Positions 1 to 8,940 of a stretch of DNA of 64,000 nt are shown here, in pieces. The stretch covers positions 26,837-90,836 of the forward strand of contig JAEAMQ010000089.1 of the NCBI GenBank assembly GCA_016901395.1, in the 5' to 3' direction. The position numbers and the translations under genes were made by a program. The notes under the pieces are model-generated. The model did no database searches. It was given only the letters and a program-made list of their open reading frames with translations, and was not told the origin of the DNA. Position 1 is the stretch's first letter, and every line of letters begins with the position of its first letter. This DNA is from Prevotella sp. Lineage in GTDB: Bacteria > Bacteroidota > Bacteroidia > Bacteroidales > Bacteroidaceae.

Positions 1-2322
1 CAGTTCCTTCTGTGCAATGTTCTTCTGATTGCGCACCATACGCACGCCAGACACCACCTGCTTCACGAGTTCGATGTCCTCGCAGAGCTTCTGCTCTTCG
101 GCCGAAGGTGCAGCGAGGTCGAGCGTGGCCTTCATGATGCTCTCGCCCTGCTGGCGATTGAGAATGTGCTGCCACAGTTCTTCGGTGATGAAAGGCATGA
201 AGGGATGAAGCATTTTCAGCAGAACGTCGAAGAAACGGAGTGTTGCCTCGTAGCTCTCCTTGTCGATGGGTTTGCCGTATTCGGGCTTCACCATCTCCAG
301 ATACCAGCTGGAAAACTCGTCCCAGAATAGGCGATAAACCGTCATCAGGGCCTCGGAGATGCGGTAACCTTTAAACTGCTCGTCCATCACGGCGTAGGCT
401 TCCTTGAGCTTTGCCTCAAACCAGGCCACAGCTTGCCTGTTTTCTGCGGGCTGCTCCAGGTCGGCAGTCTCCCATCCCTGAACCAGACGGAAGGCATTCC
501 AAATCTTGTTATTGAAGTTTCTTCCCTGCTCGCAGAGGCTCTCGTCGAAGAGAATGTCGTTGCCTGCCGGTGCAGAGAGCATCATGCCCATGCGCACACC
601 GTCGGCACCAAACTTCTCGATAAGCATCAGTGGATCGGGCGAATTGCCGAGGCTCTTGCTCATCTTGCGACCGAGTTTGTCGCGAACGATACCTGTGAAA
701 TATACGTGTTTGAAGGGGAAGGTGTGGCGATACTCATATCCTGCCATAATCATTCGGGCCACCCAGAAGAAGATAATGTCTGGGCCGGTTACCAAATCGG
801 AGGTGGGGTAGTAGTAGTTGATTTCCTCGTTGTTGGGGTTGTTCACGCCGTCGAATACGGAGATGGGCCACAACCACGATGAGAACCATGTGTCGAGGCA
901 GTCGCTTTCCTGTTCGAGGTCGGCGGCGGTGAGGCCCGGATTCTTCTTCTGGGCCTCGGCCAGAGCAGCCTCTGCACTCTCGGCCACCACGTAGTCGTTC
1001 TTGCCTTCGGCATCCTTGAAGTAGTAAGCCGGTATGCGATGGCCCCACCAGAGCTGTCGGGAGATACACCAGTCCTTGATGTTCTCCAGCCAATGACGGT
1101 AGGTGTTCTTGTATTTCTTGGGGTAGAACTCGATGTCATCGTCCATCACCGGAGCAAGGGCAATATCGGCAAAGTGCTGCATCTTGAGGAACCACTGGGT
1201 CGAGAGCTTAGGCTCGATGGGCACATTGGTACGCTCGGAGAATCCCACCTTGTTGTCGTAGTCCTCCACTTTCTCCATGAGGCTGGCGGCTTCGAGGTCT
1301 TTCGAAATCTGTTTTCTCACCTCCATGCGGTCTTGTCCCACGTAGAGGCCGGCAGCCTCAGAGATTGTTCCATTGTCATTGAAGATGTCGATGGTCTGCA
1401 GTCCGTGCTTCAGTCCCAGGGCGTGGTCATTGATATCGTGGGCGGGCGTTACCTTGAGGCAGCCTGTTCCAAACTGAATGTCTACGTAAGTATCCTCGAT
1501 CACGGGTATGGTGCGGTTCACCAGTGGCACGATGACGTGCTTGCCCTGCAACCAGGTGTTCTTCGGGTCTTCGGGATTGATACACATGGCGGTGTCGCCC
1601 ATGATGGTCTCGGGACGTGTGGTGGCCACCACGGCATAGTAGCCCTTGGCATCCTGATGCATCACATTTTCATCGCTCTTGCGCGAAATGGTAGCCTGAT
1701 CCTCGGGAGCCACATAGTATTTGAGATAGTAGAGCTTGGAATGCTCGTCCTTGTAGACCACTTCCTCGTCGGAAAGAGCGGTCTGAGCCTGCGGATCCCA
1801 GTTCACCATGCGCACGCCGCGGTATATCAATCCCTTGTTGTAAAGGTCGATAAACACCTTGATGACACCCTCCGAACGGGTTTCGTCCATGGTGAAGGCC
1901 GTACGGTCCCAGTCGCATGAGCAGCCGAGCTTGCGCAATTGTTTGAGGATAATGCCGCCATGCTCATGGGTCCAGTCCCATGCATGCTCCAAGAATTGCT
2001 CTCGGGTGAGGTCGGTTTTCTTGATGCCCTGCTCGGCTAACTTGTTCACCACCTTGGCCTCTGTGGCGATAGAGGCATGGTCGGTGCCCGGCACCCAGCA
2101 GGCATTCTTGCCTTCCATGCGGGCACGGCGCACCAGAATATCTTGAATGGTGTTGTTCAGCATGTGCCCCATGTGGAGTACTCCTGTGACGTTGGGCGGC
2201 GGAATGACAACCGTATACGGCTCACGGCCGTCGGGCTTAGAACTGAATAGATGATTGTTCAACCAATATTCATACCATTTCGACTCTACCTCCTTGGGGT
2301 CATACTTACTTGCTAATTCCAT
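1..2322 (-). CDS. valS: Valyl-tRNA synthetase, C-terminal part beyond the window edge
   Basis: Charges tRNA-Val with valine in the cytoplasm. The reading frame runs from an ATG at 2322 to the window edge without a stop (774 codons), so the end of the gene is missing. Visible family signatures: the class I HIGH-type motif in [13 protein letters not shown] near residue 45, the editing domain ([13 protein letters not shown]), the tryptophan-rich [10 protein letters not shown] region, the KMSKS motif ([10 protein letters not shown]), and the start of the anticodon-binding domain ([11 protein letters not shown]). The usual C-terminal coiled coil is not in view. On the minus strand a TAAATTTG box (plus 2365-2372) lies about 45 bases upstream of the start and is a good promoter candidate. 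Transcribed divergently from mazG. Identification is secure. Confidence 0.97.
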   Translation of the reverse strand, partial: MELASKYDPKEVESKWYEYWLNNHLFSSKPDGREPYTVVIPPPNVTGVLHMGHMLNNTIQDILVRRARMEGKNACWVPGTDHASIATEAKVVNKLAEQGIKKTDLTREQFLEHAWDWTHEHGGIILKQLRKLGCSCDWDRTAFTMDETRSEGVIKVFIDLYNKGLIYRGVRMVNWDPQAQTALSDEEVVYKDEHSKLYYLKYYVAPEDQATISRKSDENVMHQDAKGYYAVVATTRPETIMGDTAMCINPEDPKNTWLQGKHVIVPLVNRTIPVIEDTYVDIQFGTGCLKVTPAHDINDHALGLKHGLQTIDIFNDNGTISEAAGLYVGQDRMEVRKQISKDLEAASLMEKVEDYDNKVGFSERTNVPIEPKLSTQWFLKMQHFADIALAPVMDDDIEFYPKKYKNTYRHWLENIKDWCISRQLWWGHRIPAYYFKDAEGKNDYVVAESAEAALAEAQKKNPGLTAADLEQESDCLDTWFSSWLWPISVFDGVNNPNNEEINYYYPTSDLVTGPDIIFFWVARMIMAGYEYRHTFPFKHVYFTGIVRDKLGRKMSKSLGNSPDPLMLIEKFGADGVRMGMMLSAPAGNDILFDESLCEQGRNFNNKIWNAFRLVQGWETADLEQPAENRQAVAWFEAKLKEAYAVMDEQFKGYRISEALMTVYRLFWDEFSSWYLEMVKPEYGKPIDKESYEATLRFFDVLLKMLHPFMPFITEELWQHILNRQQGESIMKATLDLAAPSAEEQKLCEDIELVKQVVSGVRMVRNQKNIAQKEL

Positions 2323-2364
2323 TTATAATTAATCTTTATACCTTGTTTATTTTATAAAAACCCT

Positions 2365-2372
2365 GCAAATTT
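2365..2372 (-). promoter_or_regulatory. -7 box candidate for valS
   Basis: Read on the minus strand this is TAAATTTG, matching the Bacteroidota -7 consensus TAnnTTTG. It lies about 45 bases before the valS ATG. No clear -33 TTTG is seen at the usual spacing, so this is a half-supported promoter. Confidence 0.5.
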
Positions 2373-2395
2373 ACGAATTTTCCATCTAAAATACC

Positions 2396-2403
2396 TAACT
2401 TTG
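2396..2403 (+). promoter_or_regulatory. -7 box candidate for the mazG operon
   Basis: TAACTTTG matches TAnnTTTG. It overlaps the TTG that would give the longest mazG frame, which argues that translation starts further downstream (GTG at 2422). No clean -33 TTTG was found. Confidence 0.55.
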
Positions 2404-2421
2404 CATCAAAAATATAGGAAA

Positions 2422-3327
2422 GTGCATACACGGAAAGAGAAATTGGCGGCGTTCGGTCGATTGTTAGACGTGCAACATCGATTGCGCAAAGAATGTCCGT
2501 GGGACCGTAAACAGACGTTCGAAAGCCTCCGTCCCAATACTATAGAAGAGGTGTTTGAGCTTGCTGATGCTCTGATAAAACAGGATTATCATGAGGTGAT
2601 GAAGGAACTCGGCGACGTGATGGAGCATGTGATGTTCTATTCCTTGATTGGTCATGAGGACGGCGAGTTTGATATTGCTGACGTTTGTAATCAGGAGGCC
2701 GACAAGCTGATGTTCCGCCATCCATTCATTGATTGGCGTCAATCCGAAGGTGATTGGGATATCGAAAATGAGCCATTCACGGTGGCCAACCCCGGAATGA
2801 AGATGAATGGTCATGGCCAGGTGGTATACAAAGGTGAGGAAAGCAGCCTTGACCATAATCCACAGACTTCCGATGAGGTAGAACTTACCTGGGAACAGAT
2901 CAAACAAAAGGAGAAGGACGGTAATGAGAGCGTGCTGAGTGGAGTGCCCAGTTCGCTGCCGTCAATGATCAAAGCCTACCGTATTCAAGATAAAGCCCGC
3001 AATGTAGGTTTTGATTGGAAGGAGAAGGAAGACGTGTGGGACAAGGTGCGGGAAGAGCTGGACGAACTGGAAACAGAGTTGAAAAAGGATGATAAAATAA
3101 ATTCCGAGAAAGAGCTCGGCGATTTTATTTTCAGTATCATCAATGCTGCAAGGCTCTATCATCTCAACCCAGACAATGCACTTGAATACACCAATCGTAA
3201 GTTTATCTCACGATTTAACTATTTGGAAGAGAAAGTGAAACAGTCGGGTAGAGAATTGGGAGAACTGACTCTTCAAGAGATGGATGAGCTTTGGAACGAA
3301 GCAAAACAATTAGAAAAACAAAAATAA
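2422..3327 (+). CDS. mazG: Nucleoside triphosphate pyrophosphohydrolase MazG
   Basis: Hydrolyses (d)NTPs to the monophosphate and PPi, cleaning damaged nucleotides. The frame is open from a TTG at 2401, but that codon sits inside a promoter box. The GTG at 2422 gives MHTRKEKLAAFGRLLDV, the usual N-terminus of this family, so I chose it (301 residues). Two MazG domains are visible: an N-terminal one with CPWD, the EEVFEL motif and KELGDVMEHV, and a C-terminal one with REELDELETEL and KELGDFIFSI. First gene of an apparent operon with the lipoprotein (8-base gap) and RNase Z. Confidence 0.95.
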   Translation: MHTRKEKLAAFGRLLDVQHRLRKECPWDRKQTFESLRPNTIEEVFELADALIKQDYHEVMKELGDVMEHVMFYSLIGHEDGEFDIADVCNQEADKLMFRHPFIDWRQSEGDWDIENEPFTVANPGMKMNGHGQVVYKGEESSLDHNPQTSDEVELTWEQIKQKEKDGNESVLSGVPSSLPSMIKAYRIQDKARNVGFDWKEKEDVWDKVREELDELETELKKDDKINSEKELGDFIFSIINAARLYHLNPDNALEYTNRKFISRFNYLEEKVKQSGRELGELTLQEMDELWNEAKQLEKQK

Positions 3328-3335
3328 TCACCGAT

Positions 3336-3917
3336 ATGAAAAAGTATTCTTTAGTTGTATGCACATCAATTGTTGCATCAATTTTTATGACATCTTTCTT
3401 GTTGACCGGTTGTAATGATAAAGCATCAAAGAAGATAGGACACGAAACAGACAGTACGGTTGTTGAAGACGTAGTGCCTGATACGACGATTTATGGTACT
3501 TGTGGCGAAGGCACTGCCATGCACTCCTTGGAATTGATCACAGATGCCGGAGACACCCTGCAATACATGATTGGTGAGAACGAGAATGGAGAACAGGATA
3601 TCCAGGGCGGTCTTCTGGTTGGAGATCGATTGGCTGTGATCGAAGGTGAAAGTCTGGATGGGGAGAAAACGGCCCAAAAGATTATTAATCTTACGACCCT
3701 TCTCGGCAAATGGGTTAGCTTGGATAAAAACTTTGAGATACTTGAAGGGGGTGTCGTCAAGTCGAATGTCAAGGCAGAATCCAACCCATGGACAAACTGG
3801 AAGATTCTCAATGGTCAGTTGGTGCTGAACAAAGATACTTTTACTATCGACAAATTAGGTACAGATTCGCTTTATTTAGAGAACAGACAGGGTATCTTTA
3901 CTTATAAACGCCCGTAA
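3336..3917 (+). CDS. Lipoprotein with lipocalin-like C-terminal domain
   Basis: A 193-residue secreted lipoprotein. The ATG at 3336 opens a lipoprotein signal peptide ending in the lipobox LLTG-Cys26, so longer in-frame starts were rejected. The C-terminal half (from about residue 120: GKWVSLDKNFEILEGG, then NWKILNGQLVLNKDTFTIDKL and LYLENRQGIFTYKR) looks like the small lipocalin-like domain common in Bacteroidota lipoproteins. That assignment is by resemblance only and no ligand can be proposed. It follows mazG by 8 bases and precedes rnz by 24, so the three are probably co-transcribed. Confidence 0.8.
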   Translation: MKKYSLVVCTSIVASIFMTSFLLTGCNDKASKKIGHETDSTVVEDVVPDTTIYGTCGEGTAMHSLELITDAGDTLQYMIGENENGEQDIQGGLLVGDRLAVIEGESLDGEKTAQKIINLTTLLGKWVSLDKNFEILEGGVVKSNVKAESNPWTNWKILNGQLVLNKDTFTIDKLGTDSLYLENRQGIFTYKRP

Positions 3918-3941
3918 GCGGTTTGTATCTCTTTAGTCTTC

Positions 3942-4856
3942 ATGGAACCATTTAAAGTGCATATTCTGGGATGTGGAAGTGCTCTGCCCACGCTGAAACA
4001 TTTTGCATCTTCACAGGTAGTGGAGGTGCGGGGTAAATTCTTTATGGTCGACTGTGGTGAGGGTACACAGATACAACTGCGCAGAACGAGAATTAATTTC
4101 ACGAAAATTCAGGCTATTTTCATTTCCCATCTTCATGGAGACCATTGCTTTGGACTGATAGGACTGATTTCCACCTTTGGGATGTTGGGACGTACGGCCA
4201 CCCTTCACGTCTATGCTCCTGCAGAGCTTGGCCCCATGCTGGATGCCCAGATGAAGATGTTTTGCAATGGTTTGGAGTTTCAGGTAGAGTTTCATGCTGT
4301 AGACACAGAGCAGCAGCAGGTGATTTATGAAGACCGAAGCGTAACGGTGGAGACCATTCCTTTAGAGCACCGCATAGCCTGTTGTGGGTATCTTTTCCGT
4401 GAAAAGCCCACCTTGCCCCACATCCGTCGCGACATGATTGATTGCTATGAGATACCCCTGAGCCAGATCGACAACATCAAGCGGGGTGCCGGATGGACCA
4501 CCGCAGACGGCATAAAGATTCCCCACGAGAAATTAACAACCCCCTCTGATCCTCCACGCAGTTATGCTTACTGCAGTGACACACGTTACATCCCCACACT
4601 TTTTCACAGACTCGAGGGGGTAGGAGTGCTCTATCATGAAGCCACTTATGATAAAGCCTGCGCAAACAGGGCAAAGTTATATTATCATTCTACTTCGGTT
4701 CAGGCAGCTTCAGTCGCGCGTGATGCCCATGTAGGCAAACTGGTTTTAGGCCATTTCAGTGCACGCTATCAAAATGAAACCGGACTGTTGGAAGAGGCGC
4801 GTAAACTGTTTCCCAACACTATTCTTGCTAATGAGGGGTTGACACTGGATGTTTGA
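3942..4856 (+). CDS. rnz: Ribonuclease Z
   Basis: Endonuclease that removes 3' trailers from tRNA precursors; a metallo-beta-lactamase-fold enzyme of 304 residues, the usual short-form length. The Zn-binding HLHGDH motif is at about residues 63-68. Other family blocks are LGCGSALPT at the N-terminus, VDCGEGTQIQLRR, YCSDTRY, LYHEATY and the C-terminal GHFSARY with a metal-ligand His. Probably the last gene of the mazG operon. Identification is secure. Confidence 0.96.
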   Translation: MEPFKVHILGCGSALPTLKHFASSQVVEVRGKFFMVDCGEGTQIQLRRTRINFTKIQAIFISHLHGDHCFGLIGLISTFGMLGRTATLHVYAPAELGPMLDAQMKMFCNGLEFQVEFHAVDTEQQQVIYEDRSVTVETIPLEHRIACCGYLFREKPTLPHIRRDMIDCYEIPLSQIDNIKRGAGWTTADGIKIPHEKLTTPSDPPRSYAYCSDTRYIPTLFHRLEGVGVLYHEATYDKACANRAKLYYHSTSVQAASVARDAHVGKLVLGHFSARYQNETGLLEEARKLFPNTILANEGLTLDV

Positions 4857-4946
4857 GAGGTGGGTATTATTGCTTTTATATAGTTAAATAATCTTAATTG
4901 CGTACTGAATTCCTCTTTCTCTCCTGCTTTTTTATGTTTAAAACAT

Positions 4947-4954
4947 TATCTTTG
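4947..4954 (+). promoter_or_regulatory. -7 box of the 4982 gene and possibly the L,D-transpeptidase/sigma run
   Basis: TATCTTTG, an exact TAnnTTTG match, 28 bases before the ATG at 4982. It excludes the longer in-frame start at 4898, which would lie upstream of the box. Confidence 0.65.
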
Positions 4955-4981
4955 CAAAAAGCATTAAACGTAAAAGAGCTT

Positions 4982-5293
4982 ATGGCTAAAAAGATACTTC
5001 CGTTATTTTTTATGATGTTCGTATGGGCAGGTGCTCCTCTGGCAGCCAGTGCTTCGCCTGCTATAGAAATCATTGAGAATGATTTCCAGACCATCACAAT
5101 CTCTGTCAGCGACGAGTCGGTGTTGCATGTTACTGGTGCGGCAGGCCAGGCTCTTTACATTTATAATGTAACGGGTGTGAGGGTCATGAGCATAAAAGTC
5201 GACGGCTCTGACAGGAGTTATTCGTTAAATCTACCCAAGGGATGCTATATCGTTAAGGTAGGTAAGGTTGTTCGTAAGATTTCTATCAGATAG
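4982..5293 (+). CDS. Small secreted protein resembling a stand-alone type IX sorting domain
   Basis: 103 residues. The ATG at 4982 begins a clear signal peptide (MAKKILPLFFMMFVWAGAPL, cleavage near ASA). A longer in-frame start was rejected because of the promoter at 4947-4954. The ~75-residue mature part is a compact beta-rich domain: LYIYNVTGVRVMSIKV, then LNLPKGCYIVKVGKVVRKISIR. That pattern is very like the C-terminal 'type A' sorting domain used by type IX secretion cargo, but here no cargo domain precedes it. It ends 18 bases before the L,D-transpeptidase start. Function unknown; the domain resemblance is by eye. Confidence 0.7.
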   Translation: MAKKILPLFFMMFVWAGAPLAASASPAIEIIENDFQTITISVSDESVLHVTGAAGQALYIYNVTGVRVMSIKVDGSDRSYSLNLPKGCYIVKVGKVVRKISIR

Positions 5294-5311
5294 ATTTAGG
5301 TTCTGATACTT

Positions 5312-6880
5312 TTGAAAACTTACTGTTTATATTTCTTCCTTTTTATGGCCTTCTTATTACAGTCGTGTCATGAAAAGACTATGAACCCTAACCTTCGTCT
5401 CTCATTGGCAGACTATGAGAAGTTGGATACTTTTGCCTACACGTTGAATTCTCATCGAATACGTGAGGAGATAGATTCGTTGCGTCGTAATGATGAAGAC
5501 TCCATGTTTGCAGATGTTTCTACTCGAAGTTATTATGTCAATAATGGTTCGTTTGTGTGGATCAGCCGAAAGGGGGTTGATGCCCGTGCAGATAGCCTGG
5601 TTGCGTGTTTACAGGGAGTGGAGGAAATGGGCTTCAGTCGAACGAAATTTCAGTTAAACCAAATAGAGCCTGACCTTCAACGTATCAAGACATTGGATTT
5701 TGACGAGTCAGATAACCGTATCAATAAAGTTGCTGCTCGATTAGAATACAATCTGACGAAGGCTTTCCTTCGCTATGCTATTGGGCAGAAATTTGGTTTT
5801 ATAAATCCTGCTTCTGTCTTCAACCACCTTGATGCCTTAGATCAGGATTCTGACAGGAAGGCCTATCGGACACTCTTCGACTTAAAGATTCCACATGCTG
5901 ACAGACAGTTTGTTGAGCTGGCTTTGCATAAAGTTCATGTGGATAGTGTGGGCTTTTTTCTTAGGGAGACCGCTCCTTCAAGCAATTTATATCATACCTT
6001 ACTTAAACTGCTGCATACTCCGCAAGCAGATCAGTTGGGACGTTCAAGGGTATTGGTCAATATGGAGCGTTCCCGTTGGCGTTTGCCAGATGTTCCACAG
6101 GCTCATCAAAAGTATGTATTGGTCAATATTCCTTCTTTTCATCTCCAGGCAGTCAATGGCGATGAGATATTGAATATGCGCATTGCTTTCGGCTCATTTG
6201 AAAACAAGACTCCATTGATGATTAGTCAAGTGAAGCGTATGGATATCAATCCTCAGTGGATTATACCTAAAAGTATCGTCAGAAAGAGCATTCTGCCGCA
6301 GGTAGGAAATAGTCTTTATTTTCATAAGCACCAGTATTTTGTACGTCATCGCCGCACAGGGAAGTTGGTTCCTCTGCACCTTGTTTCGAGAGATATGTTG
6401 TTGGGGGGTGATTATCTTGTGGCCCAGCGTGGAGGGGAAGGGAATGCTTTAGGAAGAATTATTTTCCGATTTGACAATAATCTGTCTATCTATTTGCATG
6501 ATACTTCTTCACGAGATGTGTTTGGAAGGTCCAATCGCGATGTGAGCCACGGATGTGTGAGAGTCGAAAAACCGTATGATCTGGCTGTCTTTCTATTAGC
6601 TGATAAAGATGAGAGACTGCTTGATAAAATCAGTTATTCTATGAATGCAGATGTCTCTCCATTAGGTATTCCTAAATCAGAACTTACAGAGAAGATGCGG
6701 GAGGTCTTAGATACTTTGCAACGCAAGCGCCTGATAGGACAGGTTGAGGTGAAGCCTCGTGTGCCCATTTTCATCTTCTATTTCACGTTATATCCTGGTC
6801 AAGATGGGACAATAGCATCCTATGATGATGTCTATGGGTATGATCCGGTGATTTATAAAGTATTGAAAAATTATATTTAA
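5312..6880 (+). CDS. L,D-transpeptidase (YkuD family) lipoprotein, YcbB-like
   Basis: Predicted peptidoglycan-crosslinking or -modifying enzyme in the periplasm. The TTG at 5312 gives a lipoprotein signal with lipobox LLQSC; an internal ATG (5345) would leave almost no hydrophobic segment. The catalytic motif SHGCVRV is at residues 412-418 with Cys415, in a YkuD domain preceded by YVLVNIPSFHLQAV and MDINPQWIIPKSIV. The ~250-residue N-terminal part and total length (522) fit the YcbB-like group. A sigma factor gene starts 21 bases downstream, which suggests the enzyme belongs to a cell-envelope response unit. Family call is secure; the exact substrate is not visible. Confidence 0.92.
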   Translation: MKTYCLYFFLFMAFLLQSCHEKTMNPNLRLSLADYEKLDTFAYTLNSHRIREEIDSLRRNDEDSMFADVSTRSYYVNNGSFVWISRKGVDARADSLVACLQGVEEMGFSRTKFQLNQIEPDLQRIKTLDFDESDNRINKVAARLEYNLTKAFLRYAIGQKFGFINPASVFNHLDALDQDSDRKAYRTLFDLKIPHADRQFVELALHKVHVDSVGFFLRETAPSSNLYHTLLKLLHTPQADQLGRSRVLVNMERSRWRLPDVPQAHQKYVLVNIPSFHLQAVNGDEILNMRIAFGSFENKTPLMISQVKRMDINPQWIIPKSIVRKSILPQVGNSLYFHKHQYFVRHRRTGKLVPLHLVSRDMLLGGDYLVAQRGGEGNALGRIIFRFDNNLSIYLHDTSSRDVFGRSNRDVSHGCVRVEKPYDLAVFLLADKDERLLDKISYSMNADVSPLGIPKSELTEKMREVLDTLQRKRLIGQVEVKPRVPIFIFYFTLYPGQDGTIASYDDVYGYDPVIYKVLKNYI

Positions 6881-6901
6881 AGACATAGTGTTTGTATCAT
6901 T

Positions 6902-7450
6902 GTGAAAGAAATAGCCGAGGATAAGATAGTCAGTATGTTGACCGATCCCAAACTACAGCGGGAGGGTTTCTCCGTTGTGGTAAACCAATACAGCGAGCCT
7001 TTGTATTGGAAGATACGCCGTATGGTCCTTTCTCACGATGATGCCAACGATGTTTTGCAAAACACTTTCATTAAGGCATGGAATAATTTGTCTACGTTTC
7101 AGAACAAATCGCGTTTTTCCACATGGCTATATCGTATTGCCATCAACGAGTCGCTTGACTTTCTCCGTCATCAAAAGTTGGTACAGAGGGTGAGTGCTGA
7201 CGAGGACGAGACCATTGCATCTAAGTTGATGGCTGATGATTATTTTGACGGAGATGAGACGATGGCCCAACTGCAGGAAGCCATAGCTTCCCTGCCGGAT
7301 GTGCAGCGCACGGTTTTCAACATGCGTTATTATGATCAGATGAAATATTCGGAGATGAGTTTACTCTTAGATACAACAGAAGGCGCACTCAAGGCCAGCT
7401 ATCATTTGGCCGTAAAAAAGATAAAAGAATATTTTGACAAAAGGGAGTGA
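6902..7450 (+). CDS. ECF-type RNA polymerase sigma factor
   Basis: 182 residues, GTG start. Sigma region 2 is visible in YWKIRRMVLSHDDANDVLQ and TFIKAWNN, with the promoter-melting part RFSTWLYRIAINESLDFLR. Sigma region 4 (helix-turn-helix) covers LPDVQRTVFNMRYYDQMKY through TEGALKASYHLAVKKIK. The gene follows the L,D-transpeptidase by 21 bases and precedes a single-TM protein that may be its anti-sigma factor. The targets are inferred, not seen, to be envelope genes. Confidence 0.93.
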   Translation: MKEIAEDKIVSMLTDPKLQREGFSVVVNQYSEPLYWKIRRMVLSHDDANDVLQNTFIKAWNNLSTFQNKSRFSTWLYRIAINESLDFLRHQKLVQRVSADEDETIASKLMADDYFDGDETMAQLQEAIASLPDVQRTVFNMRYYDQMKYSEMSLLLDTTEGALKASYHLAVKKIKEYFDKRE

Positions 7451-7565
7451 TGCGATTTTTGTGTCCTTCCCAAAAAGAGGATGGAATGTACTATTTATTG
7501 AATAAAATTCAATTTAAAATTAAACTTTTTCCTCTGTGTTTCGTCAAAGGAATAAAAGAATAGAT

Positions 7566-7952
7566 ATGGAAAGAGAAGAAAAATTCATAGAAGACAAATT
7601 TGGTCGCAGGTCGCCTTTCAAGGTGCCTGAAGGCTATTTTGATGACTTTGCTTCTCAACTGATGCAAAGACTACCCGATCGGGTCGATACTCCAACGACC
7701 AAGGTGGTTCCGATGAGGTCGTCGAGTTGGCATCGTACACGTCCTATTGCCATTGCGGCAGCCAGTATCTGTGCGGCAATTTTCAGTTTGGGCGTGTTCA
7801 TGCATAATGATAAAGACCGAATGACGGGTCCAACAGCCGCAGCTACTCATGGTTCAGTTTCCTCCACTTCCTATTCGGCTGTTGATGCTATGGCTGATTA
7901 TGCGATGCTGGATACTGAGGATATGTATGCCTATCTTGAGGATACCAAATAA
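7566..7952 (+). CDS. Single-TM membrane protein, possible anti-sigma partner
   Basis: 128 residues from the ATG at 7566 (MEREEKFIEDKFG). The N-terminal half has the short amphipathic motif FKVPEGYFDDFASQLMQRLPD seen in small Bacteroidota proteins encoded next to ECF sigma factors. One membrane segment spans about residues 60-80 (IAIAAASICAAIFSLGVFM). The C-terminal part is short and acidic. No zinc anti-sigma motif (HxxxCxxC) is present. Its place 115 bases after the sigma gene suggests an anti-sigma role, but this is inference. Confidence 0.75.
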   Translation: MEREEKFIEDKFGRRSPFKVPEGYFDDFASQLMQRLPDRVDTPTTKVVPMRSSSWHRTRPIAIAAASICAAIFSLGVFMHNDKDRMTGPTAAATHGSVSSTSYSAVDAMADYAMLDTEDMYAYLEDTK

Positions 7953-7970
7953 TTTTTAAATATTAGTTCA

Positions 7971-8393
7971 TTGAAGAAGTTTTTATTTATATTGGTAATG
8001 ATTCTTGGCACATTGCAGATTTCTGGCCAAGACCAGCCGAGATTTAATCCGGAACAGTTTGAGGCGGACATGGAACAGTTTATCGTTCAGGAGGCTGGAC
8101 TGTCGCCCCAAGAGGCATCTGAGTTTTTCCCGGTTTATAAAGAACTGCAGAAAAGTCAGCGTTTGTTGTTTAATAAGATGCGCCGTTATCGTCATATTGA
8201 CACGCGCGACGACAAGGCCAGCCTTGAAGCCATCAGGAACATGGATGCTATTGACGTGCAGATCAAGAAGTTGCAACAGCAGTATCATTTAAAGTTCTGC
8301 AAGATATTGCCTGCAGGAAAGGTGATGAAGATTATCAGGGCCGAGGAGAAGTTCCATCGCCAGGCTTTTAGAAAGATGGTTCGGAAAAGATAA
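7971..8393 (+). CDS. Small secreted helical protein, Spy/CpxP-like in appearance
   Basis: 140 residues, TTG start at 7971 giving a signal peptide (MKKFLFILVMILGTLQISGQ). The mature protein is almost entirely helical and highly charged, with LSPQEASEFFPVYKELQK and a basic C-terminus (ILPAGKVMKIIRAEEKFHRQAFRKMVRKR region, 8301-8390). The repeated L-x-x-x-F/A pattern and the end 'AGKVMKIIRAEEKF' resemble the LTxxQ periplasmic chaperone group, though no exact LTxxQ motif is present. It is the last gene of the sigma-factor run, 18 bases after the TM protein, a usual place for a stress-responsive periplasmic protein. Confidence 0.75.
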   Translation: MKKFLFILVMILGTLQISGQDQPRFNPEQFEADMEQFIVQEAGLSPQEASEFFPVYKELQKSQRLLFNKMRRYRHIDTRDDKASLEAIRNMDAIDVQIKKLQQQYHLKFCKILPAGKVMKIIRAEEKFHRQAFRKMVRKR

Positions 8394-8490
8394 TTCTTTC
8401 AATCATTCCATTCGCTTCTGCCAACAACGGGATTACCCTTTGACTTGAACGTTTGGAATATAGCTTGTTTAAGATTACATCGGGCGTAAT

Positions 8491-8518
8491 CGGTTGTCAG
8501 GTAGTTTCCTGGCAACCG
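8491..8518 (+). terminator. Stem-loop, possible terminator of the sigma-factor run
   Basis: CGGTTGTCAGG pairs with CCTGGCAACCG (one G-T pair) around a 6-base loop. A T5 run follows about 8 bases later (8526-8530). It lies about 100 bases after the stop at 8393. Termination is plausible but the T-run is not adjacent. Confidence 0.5.
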
Positions 8519-8726
8519 ATTATGCTTTTTCATGCCTGGCTTACCTTTGCTCAACTCTATTTCTACGCTATCTCGGCTCTCTCTTTCCGCTAACTCTGTT
8601 TTTCGAATATAGGTATTGGCCTCCATGATATTATGGCTTGGTATGCTCTTCTTTCCGATTAGATATTATCAGCAGTGCGATAAGTGCCTGATCCTACAGC
8701 GTGGACGCTTGATTATCACATGAAAA

Positions 8727-8755
8727 AAGGCCCAATCACCTCGTGGTTGGGCCTT
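8727..8755 (-). terminator. Rho-independent terminator downstream of ispH
   Basis: AAGGCCCAATCACC and TGGTTGGGCCTT form a near-perfect stem with a 3-base loop. On the minus strand it is followed by a T6 run, so it best serves ispH, whose stop is 185 bases away. Confidence 0.75.
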
Positions 8756-8940
8756 AATTGTAGTTATACTTCAACAGTGTTGCTTCAAAAAAGGATTGTT
8801 CGCACCCCTAAGTCGGGGTAGAGGCCTTGCAAACCTTTATTACCGTTCCCTTTGAGATACATGTGTTGAATGATGATATTCTCTGCACAATCCAGATGTA
8901 AGAGTATTCTCTTGGTGTGGGGTAGGGAGCATCTTCGATG

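Larger units (their letters stand above)
8394..8940. other. Intergenic region between convergent units
   Basis: 547 bases without a convincing gene. It holds a stem-loop at 8491-8518, a terminator-like hairpin at 8727-8755, and a small hairpin at 8800-8816 (ACCCC/GGGGT). A 75-codon frame on the minus strand (8399-8626) has no family resemblance and crosses the 8491 stem-loop, so it is not called. Confidence 0.6.

Noticed and set aside
1039..1920. 293-codon plus-strand frame
   Set aside because: Antisense shadow of valS, which has all synthetase motifs.
2401..2421. TTG start for mazG
   Set aside because: The codon overlaps the -7 promoter box; GTG at 2422 gives the family-like N-terminus.
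8399..8626. 75-codon minus-strand frame
   Set aside because: Crosses a stem-loop and has no recognisable features; treated as non-coding.
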